Assembly (NCBI GenBank): GCA_938743325.2
Contig: OW568870.1
Span: 620,001 to 684,000 of the forward strand
Length of the DNA: 64,000 nucleotides
Direction: 5' to 3'
Source: Pycnococcus provasolii
Taxonomy: Eukaryota > Chlorophyta > Pseudoscourfieldiophyceae > Pseudoscourfieldiales > Pycnococcaceae
Below, one piece after another: positions 13,184 through 21,236 of the stretch (the stretch's first letter is position 1; each line of letters starts with the position of its first letter). The translations under genes were made by a program, and so were the position numbers. The notes under the pieces were generated by a model. It saw nothing but the letters and a program-made list of their open reading frames with translations, had not been told where the DNA came from and did no database searches.

Positions 13184-14758
13184 TTACCGTACGGGGTGTT
13201 CATCTCGCGCCATCGCAAGCAATTCCTTAAACAGCACCGCGCCGTCCTCCCGCAGGCCGCTGTGATTGTACGCGCTAGTCATGAGCTGACGCACGTGCTC
13301 GCCACCTAGGGTGGCGTCACGGTGCTCGCTGCCGATGATTCGAGCAGTTTCGCGAGCGAGGTCAAACTGCACGAACATGTCCTCAACATAGGTGGCTGCC
13401 GCGACGGGAACCTTGCATGTTTTCAGACAATCGACGTCGTACAGAGCTGGCCACTCTCGCTTCGCCAGCTCGTGGCCAACCTCCTTCAACGGAGCCATCT
13501 CGCTAAGCTCGTCGAGCATCCACGGGAACATCATCTCACCTGTGAACAATATAGGACGCCCCTCGTCGATGGCCGTCTGCGCATCGAACAGTGCGAAATT
13601 CTCTGGTTCATTTCGTACTCGTTCACAAGCCCAGTTACTTGTACCGTTGTTGCAGTAGATGGATTCATGGAGTAGGAGGTAAAGGGGCGCCTCCGAGCAT
13701 CCGACGATCCGTTCCACGCCGGCGAGGAACTCGTGGCTGAGTTCTCCATCCGCGTCAAACGCGTCCTCGATGATGTAATGCACCGTCTCGAATCCGCTCA
13801 GCAGTCCAAACATAATGCCGAGACACTGGAATCCACGAGCGGTGAGGGTACCACCCATGGGCAACTTCGCGGGTGATTCGAGAAGGCGCTCGACGATGCG
13901 CTTGACGGCGGCAACGTCGCCAGGAAACCTCTTGTAGAATTTCGCGTTCTGCGCACGAACGTGAGGGAATAGCGCGCGATACGTGCCATCTGCCGCGTTC
14001 GACTCAGCGACGAGCGGAGGCAGCCCGCCCGTGAGGAGTGCCTCCTGCAGTGCATCCGGAGCTTGTGAAAGGTACTGGACTGAGCAAAACCCGCCGAACG
14101 ATTGCCCCAATAACGTCCACTTCTCGATGCCAAGCGATTTCCTGATTTCCTCGCAGTCGCGCACGATGTTGTCCGCTCGGAAGTTGCTCAGATAGTCTGC
14201 GGTTGCCGTGGCGCCATCCCGCTTTGCCATTCTTGTCAGCATTCCTGTGCTAGCGCGTGTGCTGAGACCGGTGCCTCTCTGATCCAAGAGCAGCACGCGG
14301 AACCCAGCGTCGAGTGCCGCGCCAATCCAACCGCCACTTCCTTCCGTCGGCCTTCCCGCGCGGTGTCCCGGTCCGCCTTGCAGGTATACGAGGTACTTCT
14401 TGTCACTTTTTTTCTCATCGGCTTCGGCACCTGCTTCTGGTTTGTCACTTGGTTTTCGCAGCTCGCGCACGAATATGCTGATGTTCCGATCCGCTGGGTT
14501 GGCGTAGTCGAGAGGAACTTGAAAAGTGTGGTCGAAAGTGGCCAAGTTCGGGAATGACGTCCACATAGTACAATGAGTAGCTGATGCGGCGTGAGCACGA
14601 GCACGCGTAGTTTTGTAGTGACGCCAGACACGACCTACTTGAGGGACGACCGACTTGACTTTGTGGTTCACGCGCGTCAGCATGTGCGAATTATGATCGG
14701 AGAAATCTTCCCCCGGGGAAATGGGGTTGGGTTTTTCTCTCGCCCCCATGCTTCTCAT
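13184..14758 (-). CDS. Proline iminopeptidase-like alpha/beta hydrolase (peptidase family S33)
   Basis: The 524-codon frame carries the S33 signature: oxyanion region YLQGGPGH, DQRGTGLS, and the nucleophile elbow GQSFGGFC (Ser in GxSxGG), followed by the helical cap and C-terminal strand region expected of the fold. The enzyme would release N-terminal proline (or other residues) from peptides. The first ATG (14758) is given as the outer bound, but a TATA-like box at 14775-14785 would place the transcript start near 14750. The Met at 14749 has the best context (A at -3, G at +4); Mets at 14683 and 14566 are alternatives, the last lying just before the conserved part. Closest kin are plant/bacterial-type prolyl aminopeptidases. 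Confidence 0.85.
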   Translation of the reverse strand: MRSMGAREKPNPISPGEDFSDHNSHMLTRVNHKVKSVVPQVGRVWRHYKTTRARAHAASATHCTMWTSFPNLATFDHTFQVPLDYANPADRNISIFVRELRKPSDKPEAGAEADEKKSDKKYLVYLQGGPGHRAGRPTEGSGGWIGAALDAGFRVLLLDQRGTGLSTRASTGMLTRMAKRDGATATADYLSNFRADNIVRDCEEIRKSLGIEKWTLLGQSFGGFCSVQYLSQAPDALQEALLTGGLPPLVAESNAADGTYRALFPHVRAQNAKFYKRFPGDVAAVKRIVERLLESPAKLPMGGTLTARGFQCLGIMFGLLSGFETVHYIIEDAFDADGELSHEFLAGVERIVGCSEAPLYLLLHESIYCNNGTSNWACERVRNEPENFALFDAQTAIDEGRPILFTGEMMFPWMLDELSEMAPLKEVGHELAKREWPALYDVDCLKTCKVPVAAATYVEDMFVQFDLARETARIIGSEHRDATLGGEHVRQLMTSAYNHSGLREDGAVLFKELLAMARDEHPVR

Positions 14759-14774
14759 GCGTGTGTGCCTTGTC

Positions 14775-14785
14775 TTTTTATATAG
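14775..14785 (-). promoter_or_regulatory. TATA-like box of the S33 peptidase gene
   Basis: On the minus strand the site reads CTATATAAAAA. It lies 17-27 bp upstream of the 14758 ATG and 26-36 bp upstream of the better-context ATG at 14749, the usual spacing to a transcription start. Confidence 0.4.
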
Positions 14786-14974
14786 TCTATGAAAAAAAGC
14801 TACTTCATGTAACAGTTGTTATATTATGATACATTCCTATTCCTATTCATCATGGAAGTGCACACTTAGAGAGTGACCAGTGTCCTGAGAAAAAACCCTG
14901 AGAACACAAAGTGCACAACAACTTACTTACGGTACCTATATCGTATAGTATAAGGAAGTAGTTCACTCACGGCT

Positions 14975-15157
14975 TCACGCTGCCCCCCCTGAAATTCGTT
15001 CCTCGAGAGACTTGATGCGTGATTCGAACGAGGCGGTTTGATCTGACAAAACACGGTGTGAAGTCCAGACGTCGTTACGTAGAAGCAACATAGACGCCAT
15101 GGACGCGACGGCAAACCCGCTCAAAAAACTACTAAGCTGGGTGCGCCAAAGCGACAT
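14975..15157 (-). CDS. 60-residue single-pass membrane microprotein
   Basis: The small frame begins MSLWRTQLSSF, has one hydrophobic helix (~residues 11-28, FLSGFAVASMASMLLL) and ends in a short amphipathic/coiled-coil segment with the heptad-like SFESRIKSLEERI. That layout (short N-terminus, one helix, coiled coil) resembles uncharacterised organelle or endomembrane microproteins of plants and algae. Nothing catalytic is visible. It sits alone between two larger genes, with a CCCTAA-type cluster ~105 bp upstream. A chance ORF cannot be excluded, but the helix-plus-coil composition argues for a real gene. Confidence 0.5.
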   Translation of the reverse strand: MSLWRTQLSSFLSGFAVASMASMLLLRNDVWTSHRVLSDQTASFESRIKSLEERISGGAA

Positions 15158-15657
15158 TTCTAAAAATTACTTACTGTACGGGTAGGAGACAAAAATGAGA
15201 AACAAAAAAACACACACCACTAAGCACACACACACAAAAAGGGAAGATCAAAAGGGAGGAGGAAACCCGAAACCCGAAACCCGAAACCCTAACCAGAAAC
15301 CCGAAACCCTAACCCGAACCAGACAACCCTACGATAACCACCAGACGTCCTGAGTTTCCCGCCACTACGGTACAGTAAAGGTACACCTCTATCGTACAGT
15401 AGCGCTCTACGGTACCGGCACATACATAGAACTTACCAACAGAGAACTCCTCCTCCTCCTCCTCCTCCTCCTCCTCCGAGGTCCGAGGTCCGAGGGAGGG
15501 CTGGGGGGGGGACGCCTGCTTCGCCCCCCCCCCCCTGTCACCCCTGGCCACCTCTGCCCCCAGGGGCCATTCCCTCATTCTTGCTCGCGTGAGCGTTGTG
15601 GGACCCAAGCAGATCTTATTTCTTCATATATTGAAGAGATTATTTGTACCTATTATT
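15158..15657. promoter_or_regulatory. Divergent intergenic region with CCCGAAA/CCCTAA repeats
   Basis: The 500 bp between the microprotein and the DnaJ gene holds an AAACCC(G/T)AA cluster (15261-15320), TACAGTA-type motifs near 15370, a CTC trinucleotide run (15447-15477) and a C-rich tract. No coding frame with an ATG is seen. It probably carries both promoters. Confidence 0.45.
15261..15320. repeat. Telomere-like AAACCC(G/T)AA cluster
   Basis: About seven tandem or near-tandem units of AAACCCGAA and AACCCTAA. They match the telo-box core (AAACCCTAA) known from plant promoters and are interstitial, between two divergent genes. Confidence 0.6.
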
Positions 15658-18600
15658 ATGCCTACCTCTGGGTCCTCTCCCTCTCCCTCGTCTGCAGATG
15701 CAGATGCTTCTGCATCATCATCTGCAGCTGCTGCTTCGCTTGCAGACGAACGTGCACGAAGACGCGCGGCTCTATTGGCCTCATGTGAAGAAGCGGACCG
15801 AAGAGAAGAGGCCGAACAGTCGTGCAAACTTGAAAAAGCACGCAAAGACGCAGAAGCGGCGGGTGTCACGCAGGCTGAAGGACGTGCTTGGATGGATGCC
15901 GCGAAACAGGGGCAAGTCGCAACCTTAACGGCGATGATCAAGGAGAACGAACGCGTGCTCGCGTACAGAGGACAGGGAACGTCGTACAGCCTTATGGGAC
16001 ACACAGCCTTGCACTGGGTATGCGCCAAAGGACACGTGCAGGCTGCGAAGATGCTTATTGACAGCGGACTGGACGCCAACGCAGTCAACAACGGAGGCAC
16101 GCACGCGCTCTTCTCGGCAGCGGCGCACGGGCAGGCAAGTACAGCGCGCTTCCTTCTCGTCTACGGAAAGTGCAACGCCAAGCTGCAGGACGAGTTTGGT
16201 AACACCGCGCGCGAGGAGGCTGTCACACGCAAGAAAAATGACGTCGTCGCCGAAATTGACCTGTACTCGCGGGTTGTCGAGGTGGTGCAAGCTGGCGCCG
16301 CGGCGGTGCCACTGAAGGTTGCCATGGCGATGCTCCAGCTTGGCGGCGTGGCGCAGTCGGAATGGCACGGCGTCGAGAAGGCTCAGCTTGTAGCCTGTGC
16401 AAACGAATTTGCGCGCAAGAAGTACGACGCGGCGATGAAAGAGTACCTTGCAATTGACCCGAACTCAGGGCCGGCGCCACGCGCAGCTCCGTCTCAGCCA
16501 AAGGAATCAGTCGGTGGTGCGCGGAGCGAGAAGCTGCGACACGCTACCACCGCTGCCGAGATGCCAGCATCGGCAGCTCCCGCGCCATCTCCAGCATCAA
16601 GCTCCGGCGCCGGCGGCAGCAGCGGCGGTGGTAGCGGCAACCGCAAGAAGAAGTCTAAAAAGCAGGCACCCAGTGCCGCGGAGGCGCCGGAGGAGATCGG
16701 CAAGGAGCCTGGTCCGCCCTACCTCGAGCTGTACAACACGCTCAGCCTTAAGCCAACATGCACTGCGGACGAGATTCGCAAGGCGTATCGAACCTTGGCA
16801 GTCAAGTGGCACCCGGACAAAAATGGTGGCGACGAGGCGGCCATGCAGCGCTTCCAGCTCATTTCGCAGGCGAACGATGTTCTCAGCGACCCGCGACGAC
16901 GCCGATTGTATGATCGCACGGGCGAGCGCGAGGACATTCCAGCGGAGGATTTCAAGGAGATGTACAAGCAGATGATGGCCGAGCTCTTTGGCGACATGTC
17001 AGTGAACGATGTCATGGCTACGCTGTCTTCATCAGACCTGAAGCGAATGCCGCCGTTTCCATTCCCCGAGTGCATGTTCCCGCCGCGCACGTTTCCGAGA
17101 GGAATGAAGTTCTCGGATGGTATCGACACCATGGGTGCACCTTGGGAAGATCTATTCCCGCCAGAGACGCTTGCCAGCATCAAGCTTGATCCGTCTCGTA
17201 GCTACGGTGGTACGATGCGTGGTGGCATGGCATCAAAGATGCGCGGTGGTGGACGTGGTGGCGGTGGACGTGCGCGCGGAAGAGGCGGCAGAGGAGGAGC
17301 CGGTCTGGACGACGACGACGATCTCTTTGGTGGCATGGGAATGCCTGGAATGTCGGAAACCGATCTTCTGCGGATGTTTTCCGAGATGCTCGATGCGGAC
17401 AACCGTGCTGGCAGTGGAGATGGACGTGGGCGCAAGGGCAAGAAAGGACGCAAGGGCAAGGGTGGCGGTCAGCCGGAGCTGTCGCCTGAAATGCTCAAGA
17501 AGATGATGGAGACTATGATGAAGATGGAGATGGGAGGCGACGACGATGAAGACGAAGACGACGAAGAAGATTACGACAGCGCGTCGGATATGTCGGACGA
17601 TGCACCCCCACCTTCCCTTCCGAAGCAGGCACCTCCTCGCGCATCACGGCACGAGCCTCCACCAGAGCCTCCTCAGCCGAGCCACAAGCACTACGAGACT
17701 GTTCCCACGGCGGCGGCGGTCGACGAGATTCTTCCCGAGCGTTCCGCAACGCCGGCAGAGACTAGTGTCGCAGGGGGCGGTGAAGATGACGGCGACTCGC
17801 TCATCGATCAGTGTCGCAAGAAGGGCAACGAAGCATTCGCGCAAGGCAACTACATGAAGGCGGAGCACCAGTACTCCATGGCCCTTCGCTTTGACAAGTA
17901 CAACCACGTGCTCTTCTCCAATCGAAGTGCCGCACGATGTGCACAGAAAAAGTACGATCTCGCGCTTGAGGATGCTGACAGCAGCATACGGTACTCGAAG
18001 GAGAAGTGGCCCAAGGCATTTGCTCGCAAGGGTGCGGCGCTTGTGGGTCTTGGGCAGGCTGGCGAGGCGCTCAAGTGGTATCAGAAGGGCATTGCCCTAG
18101 ACGCAAACGACATGGCGTGTCACAATGGAATGGCGGAGGCGAAGCGGGCGATCGCCGAAGCACAGCAGCGGTATGACGACATGTGGGGAGCTGGATCGAA
18201 TCGCGGCGCATCATCTTCGTCAACATCAAAGTCCTCCGCGACCACCAAATCTGCAGGGCGGACGACAAGCGGCGCAGAGTCTTCTGGTGCAGCAGCATCG
18301 TCGTCGCCGGCAGCGGAACCCGCCGTGCAGTCAGCCTCGGCACGCGACGCCATGCTACGTTCGCGCACGTCGGCTGCTGAGTCCACGGCTTCGCACCCGC
18401 GTGACGTGACGAAGCGTTGGCTGGATGCCGCTAAGGAAGGAGACCTGGATGGCTTGAAGTCTGACATCGAGCGGTTTGGCGTATCGATTGTGAATGTGGC
18501 GGGCACGGGCGTTGGTCACCGCGCCCTTCACTGGACATGCGCAAGGGGCCACCTTGCATGCTCTCGGTACCTGCTTTCTGTTGGCGCGGATCCTAATCTC

Positions 18601-19374
18601 ACAAACAGCGCCAATCGCACACCACTGCATGCTGCTGCTTCGAATGGGGAGGCGACAAGCTGCACTCTGCTTCTTCTTGAGGGTCTCTGCGACGCCACGG
18701 CGCTTGACGAGGATGGGCTGGATGCGACGGGTGTTGCGAGAGCCGCAGGGCACACCTCGGCGGCACAGGCGATCGAAAAGGCTCGTGGCACCGCGGATGC
18801 AATCAGGACTTCCCCTGAGGGCGCGGCGGATGCGGCGGCGGCGATGGCATCGGTGGACGAAATGGCTCCGACTGACGAAACTCAGGCTGACAACGGCCTG
18901 ACAGAGGAGGAGGAGGCGGAGTATGGCGCCGCCGGCGAAGATGCTTCGACACAAACGCTGGGAGAACGTTCGGACATTCGCAAGTCACTTGGCAATGCGG
19001 CGTTTGGCCGTGGCGATTACACCGTCGCCGCTCGGCACTACACGAACGCGCTATCGCTCTGGGCAGCTACATCCGCTGCGGAGGTGAAAAGCGCCGACGG
19101 CCGCCGCGCGCGTGCTATGCTTCACGCGAATCGCTCGGCGTGCCGCCTGAAGCGCAGTCAGCCAGACCTCGCGCTTGAAGATGCGCTGGCTTCCCATGCG
19201 GCGGACAAGGGATATGGAAAGGCGTACATGCGCCTAGCGCAAGCGTACGTCGCGCTCGGCAACTCGGCGGAGGCTTGCAAAATATGCGAGCGTGGTTTGC
19301 AGGTGGACGCGTCGAATGCGGCGTTAAAGGATTTGCTCGCGGAGGTTCGAAAAGGTCGTGGAACGACGCCATAA
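15658..19374 (+). CDS. Multidomain co-chaperone: ankyrin, DnaJ, TPR, ankyrin, TPR
   Basis: The open frame extends upstream, but the first ATG is at 15658, giving 1,238 residues. Domain order: Ser/Ala-rich and coiled N-terminus; ankyrin repeats (~109-181, TALHWVCAKGHVQAAKMLI); J domain (~355-425) with intact HPD (~385-387); a hydrophobic/MP-rich segment; RGG-type Gly/Arg stretch (~520-555); acidic run (~620-660); three-unit TPR (~717-835); second ankyrin block (~940-1035, HRALHWTCARGHLACSRYLL); C-terminal TPR (~1104-1230). The HPD implies Hsp70 ATPase stimulation, and the TPRs could hold Hsp70/Hsp90 tails. The ankyrin and TPR parts look duplicated: the two ankyrin blocks begin alike with a WxDAA(K)xG motif. 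Likely a cytosolic or nuclear scaffold for chaperones; clients unknown. Confidence 0.85.
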   Translation: MPTSGSSPSPSSADADASASSSAAAASLADERARRRAALLASCEEADRREEAEQSCKLEKARKDAEAAGVTQAEGRAWMDAAKQGQVATLTAMIKENERVLAYRGQGTSYSLMGHTALHWVCAKGHVQAAKMLIDSGLDANAVNNGGTHALFSAAAHGQASTARFLLVYGKCNAKLQDEFGNTAREEAVTRKKNDVVAEIDLYSRVVEVVQAGAAAVPLKVAMAMLQLGGVAQSEWHGVEKAQLVACANEFARKKYDAAMKEYLAIDPNSGPAPRAAPSQPKESVGGARSEKLRHATTAAEMPASAAPAPSPASSSGAGGSSGGGSGNRKKKSKKQAPSAAEAPEEIGKEPGPPYLELYNTLSLKPTCTADEIRKAYRTLAVKWHPDKNGGDEAAMQRFQLISQANDVLSDPRRRRLYDRTGEREDIPAEDFKEMYKQMMAELFGDMSVNDVMATLSSSDLKRMPPFPFPECMFPPRTFPRGMKFSDGIDTMGAPWEDLFPPETLASIKLDPSRSYGGTMRGGMASKMRGGGRGGGGRARGRGGRGGAGLDDDDDLFGGMGMPGMSETDLLRMFSEMLDADNRAGSGDGRGRKGKKGRKGKGGGQPELSPEMLKKMMETMMKMEMGGDDDEDEDDEEDYDSASDMSDDAPPPSLPKQAPPRASRHEPPPEPPQPSHKHYETVPTAAAVDEILPERSATPAETSVAGGGEDDGDSLIDQCRKKGNEAFAQGNYMKAEHQYSMALRFDKYNHVLFSNRSAARCAQKKYDLALEDADSSIRYSKEKWPKAFARKGAALVGLGQAGEALKWYQKGIALDANDMACHNGMAEAKRAIAEAQQRYDDMWGAGSNRGASSSSTSKSSATTKSAGRTTSGAESSGAAASSSPAAEPAVQSASARDAMLRSRTSAAESTASHPRDVTKRWLDAAKEGDLDGLKSDIERFGVSIVNVAGTGVGHRALHWTCARGHLACSRYLLSVGADPNLTNSANRTPLHAAASNGEATSCTLLLLEGLCDATALDEDGLDATGVARAAGHTSAAQAIEKARGTADAIRTSPEGAADAAAAMASVDEMAPTDETQADNGLTEEEEAEYGAAGEDASTQTLGERSDIRKSLGNAAFGRGDYTVAARHYTNALSLWAATSAAEVKSADGRRARAMLHANRSACRLKRSQPDLALEDALASHAADKGYGKAYMRLAQAYVALGNSAEACKICERGLQVDASNAALKDLLAEVRKGRGTTP

Positions 19375-19635
19375 ATCTGTTGTAAATAATAATAATAATA
19401 CTTTCACTTTCATGGAGATGATAAGCGCCACATACAATGGCCATGGAGAGACGCCTTTATGGCGTGGTCGTGCACGGCCCAGTACACGTGAGTGATCGCG
19501 TTTGTAATCTATGATTACCTACCTTCGAAATGACGAGCGCCATGTACAAAAACGCGGTTGCTGAATGGTGAAAGTGAATGTTGTGAATGGACAATTGTTG
19601 GACGAAGTTAAGTACCGAACGATCAAATTCCAGCA

Positions 19636-20598
19636 TTACAAGAGCAGCGAGTAGTGGTCTCGTCCATTGTAAAGCAAGCAGATGGGACTCTTACCCTTGA
19701 CTGTTTGGTTTTCCTTGAGCCCAGCATTCTTGACGTCTTTGGCGAACGTCTTGCCGTAGACAGAAACGAGCGTGTACGAGCCTGTGTTGTTGTTGCTCGG
19801 GTTGCTCAAATTGAATAGGCCCTTGCTCGTGGTTTGCCCGCCCTTCTGTCCCGGCGGCGTCCACACCGCGATGGGTGTGCGAAGCAGTGTGCTCAGCACG
19901 ATCATTTCCGGCTCGCCTCCCCAGTGGCTTGGGCTAGCGACACGGCTGCAGTACTTCGGCAGGTTGATTTGGTCGCCGTGACTGATGGAGAAGATGGCGT
20001 CAGCAAACTTCTCTCGCATTGCCGCCTCCTCGTCGGCGGTTCGCGACAAGCACAGCGAGCGGTGCACGAGTCGCCTGAGTTCGTCCGCCTCATCCTCCTC
20101 CTTTTTCGGGCTGAGCACCATCCCTCGGCTCGCGGCGAGTCCCTGCGCGATAGCTCTGAACATGCACTTTCCGTCCCCCTTGATGGGCACTTCGCGTAGC
20201 ATTTTTGCGCTTTGCTTGATGTCAACAGCCGCGAGGTCGGTCGTGACTGGGTTCCACAGTGGCGCCGGTCGGGGCGTGAGCAGGCTCTTTGTATGCTTCT
20301 GGTTGTTGTTGTTGTTGTTATCATCACCATCGTGAGGTGAAATTCCCCCCCACGCATTCATACGAGACGAGATGCCCAGAGATAAGGATGCGAAACGAGA
20401 TGACAACGACGACGACGACGACGGTGAGCGTCTGTATGCCGACGACGACGACGCTGATGAAGCTGTGAACGAGAAGGAAGAATGAGAAGAGAGATCGCCA
20501 TGAGTAGCCGTAGGGATCCCCGGGATCCCCGTAACATGAACACCCGCCGACACTGATGACGACACTGCAATGTCACGTGAAGAAGTAAATGAAACCAT
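19636..20598 (-). CDS. OTU-family cysteine protease (deubiquitinase-like), probably organelle- or membrane-targeted
   Basis: The 320-residue protein begins with a ~85-residue Ser-rich, acid-poor segment like a transit peptide (MVSFTSSRDIAVSSS). The OTU domain (~130-320) shows the catalytic Asp-Gly-x-Cys (GDGKCMFRAI) and the C-terminal catalytic His in GRDHYSLLL at the very end. Between them is the usual helical region with WGGEPEMIVLS. OTU enzymes cleave ubiquitin or Ubl conjugates; plants have organelle-targeted members. A poly-Asn run from CAA/AAC-type repeats (near 20310-20330) lies in the linker. The start is the first ATG and fits the targeting peptide. Confidence 0.85.
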   Translation of the reverse strand: MVSFTSSRDIAVSSSVSAGVHVTGIPGIPTATHGDLSSHSSFSFTASSASSSSAYRRSPSSSSSLSSRFASLSLGISSRMNAWGGISPHDGDDNNNNNNQKHTKSLLTPRPAPLWNPVTTDLAAVDIKQSAKMLREVPIKGDGKCMFRAIAQGLAASRGMVLSPKKEEDEADELRRLVHRSLCLSRTADEEAAMREKFADAIFSISHGDQINLPKYCSRVASPSHWGGEPEMIVLSTLLRTPIAVWTPPGQKGGQTTSKGLFNLSNPSNNNTGSYTLVSVYGKTFAKDVKNAGLKENQTVKGKSPICLLYNGRDHYSLLL

Positions 20599-21236
20599 GC
20601 TGAGAGATATCAGAGGGAACGATGATCAGAACCAAAACAGGACTAGCGTTTTAAAAAGAAGTTGAAAAGGAAAAGTATGGCGGCAGGCTTTTCAGATCCG
20701 GATTGGCCGCCGGGACGAAACTTTCACTTGGGAGGGGTCGGAGATGACCGGCCGATAAAATAAACTTTAGGCTATCAACGGCACTCCTATCGCACTACGG
20801 TAAAAAGGATAAGATGAAAAGGAGGCGCAAAATCTGAAATCTAGCAGGAAAAAGGGAAACCCCGATCTCCCCGAAAGTCCCTACTCAATCCCCTATCTGA
20901 GTTCAACGACGAATCCCCGAACAGACTGCCTACTCGTACTACCAGTGTACCAGGAGGAAGCTACCACTATGATAAAAGGCACGAAGGGAATTTTTTTAAG
21001 GCAATGCAACTCAGGACAGTACTGTGCATGAGTGGTTCCCCAGATATAGGTAGTCAAATGTGAAAGGAAAGGCCTGGCGTTTTCCCCCTCGCAGGCAGTC
21101 CTGGACCGGGTGCGGATTCGGACGGGCCCCTTCCCTTCCTCGTGGCCCCCTCGCCCTTGGTGCTTGGGCCCGTCCCTCGCGACCCGGCCGCCACAACAGG
21201 AGGCTCCCTCGCTCTTGTAGAACTTTGTCATAAGCC
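20599..21236. other. Divergent intergenic region, 638 bp
   Basis: This lies between the OTU gene (minus) and the aspartic protease gene (plus). Overlapping frames exist on the minus strand but have no family features. No TATA box or repeat array is clear. Presumably it is a shared promoter. Confidence 0.4.

Noticed and set aside
15589-15657. N-terminal extension of the DnaJ protein and similar GTG/TTG-initiated extensions of several genes
   Set aside because: These codons are not ATG and the added residues are not conserved-looking; the first ATG was used instead (for example 15658, 25048, 32478, 49186, 51507, 59609, 59860).
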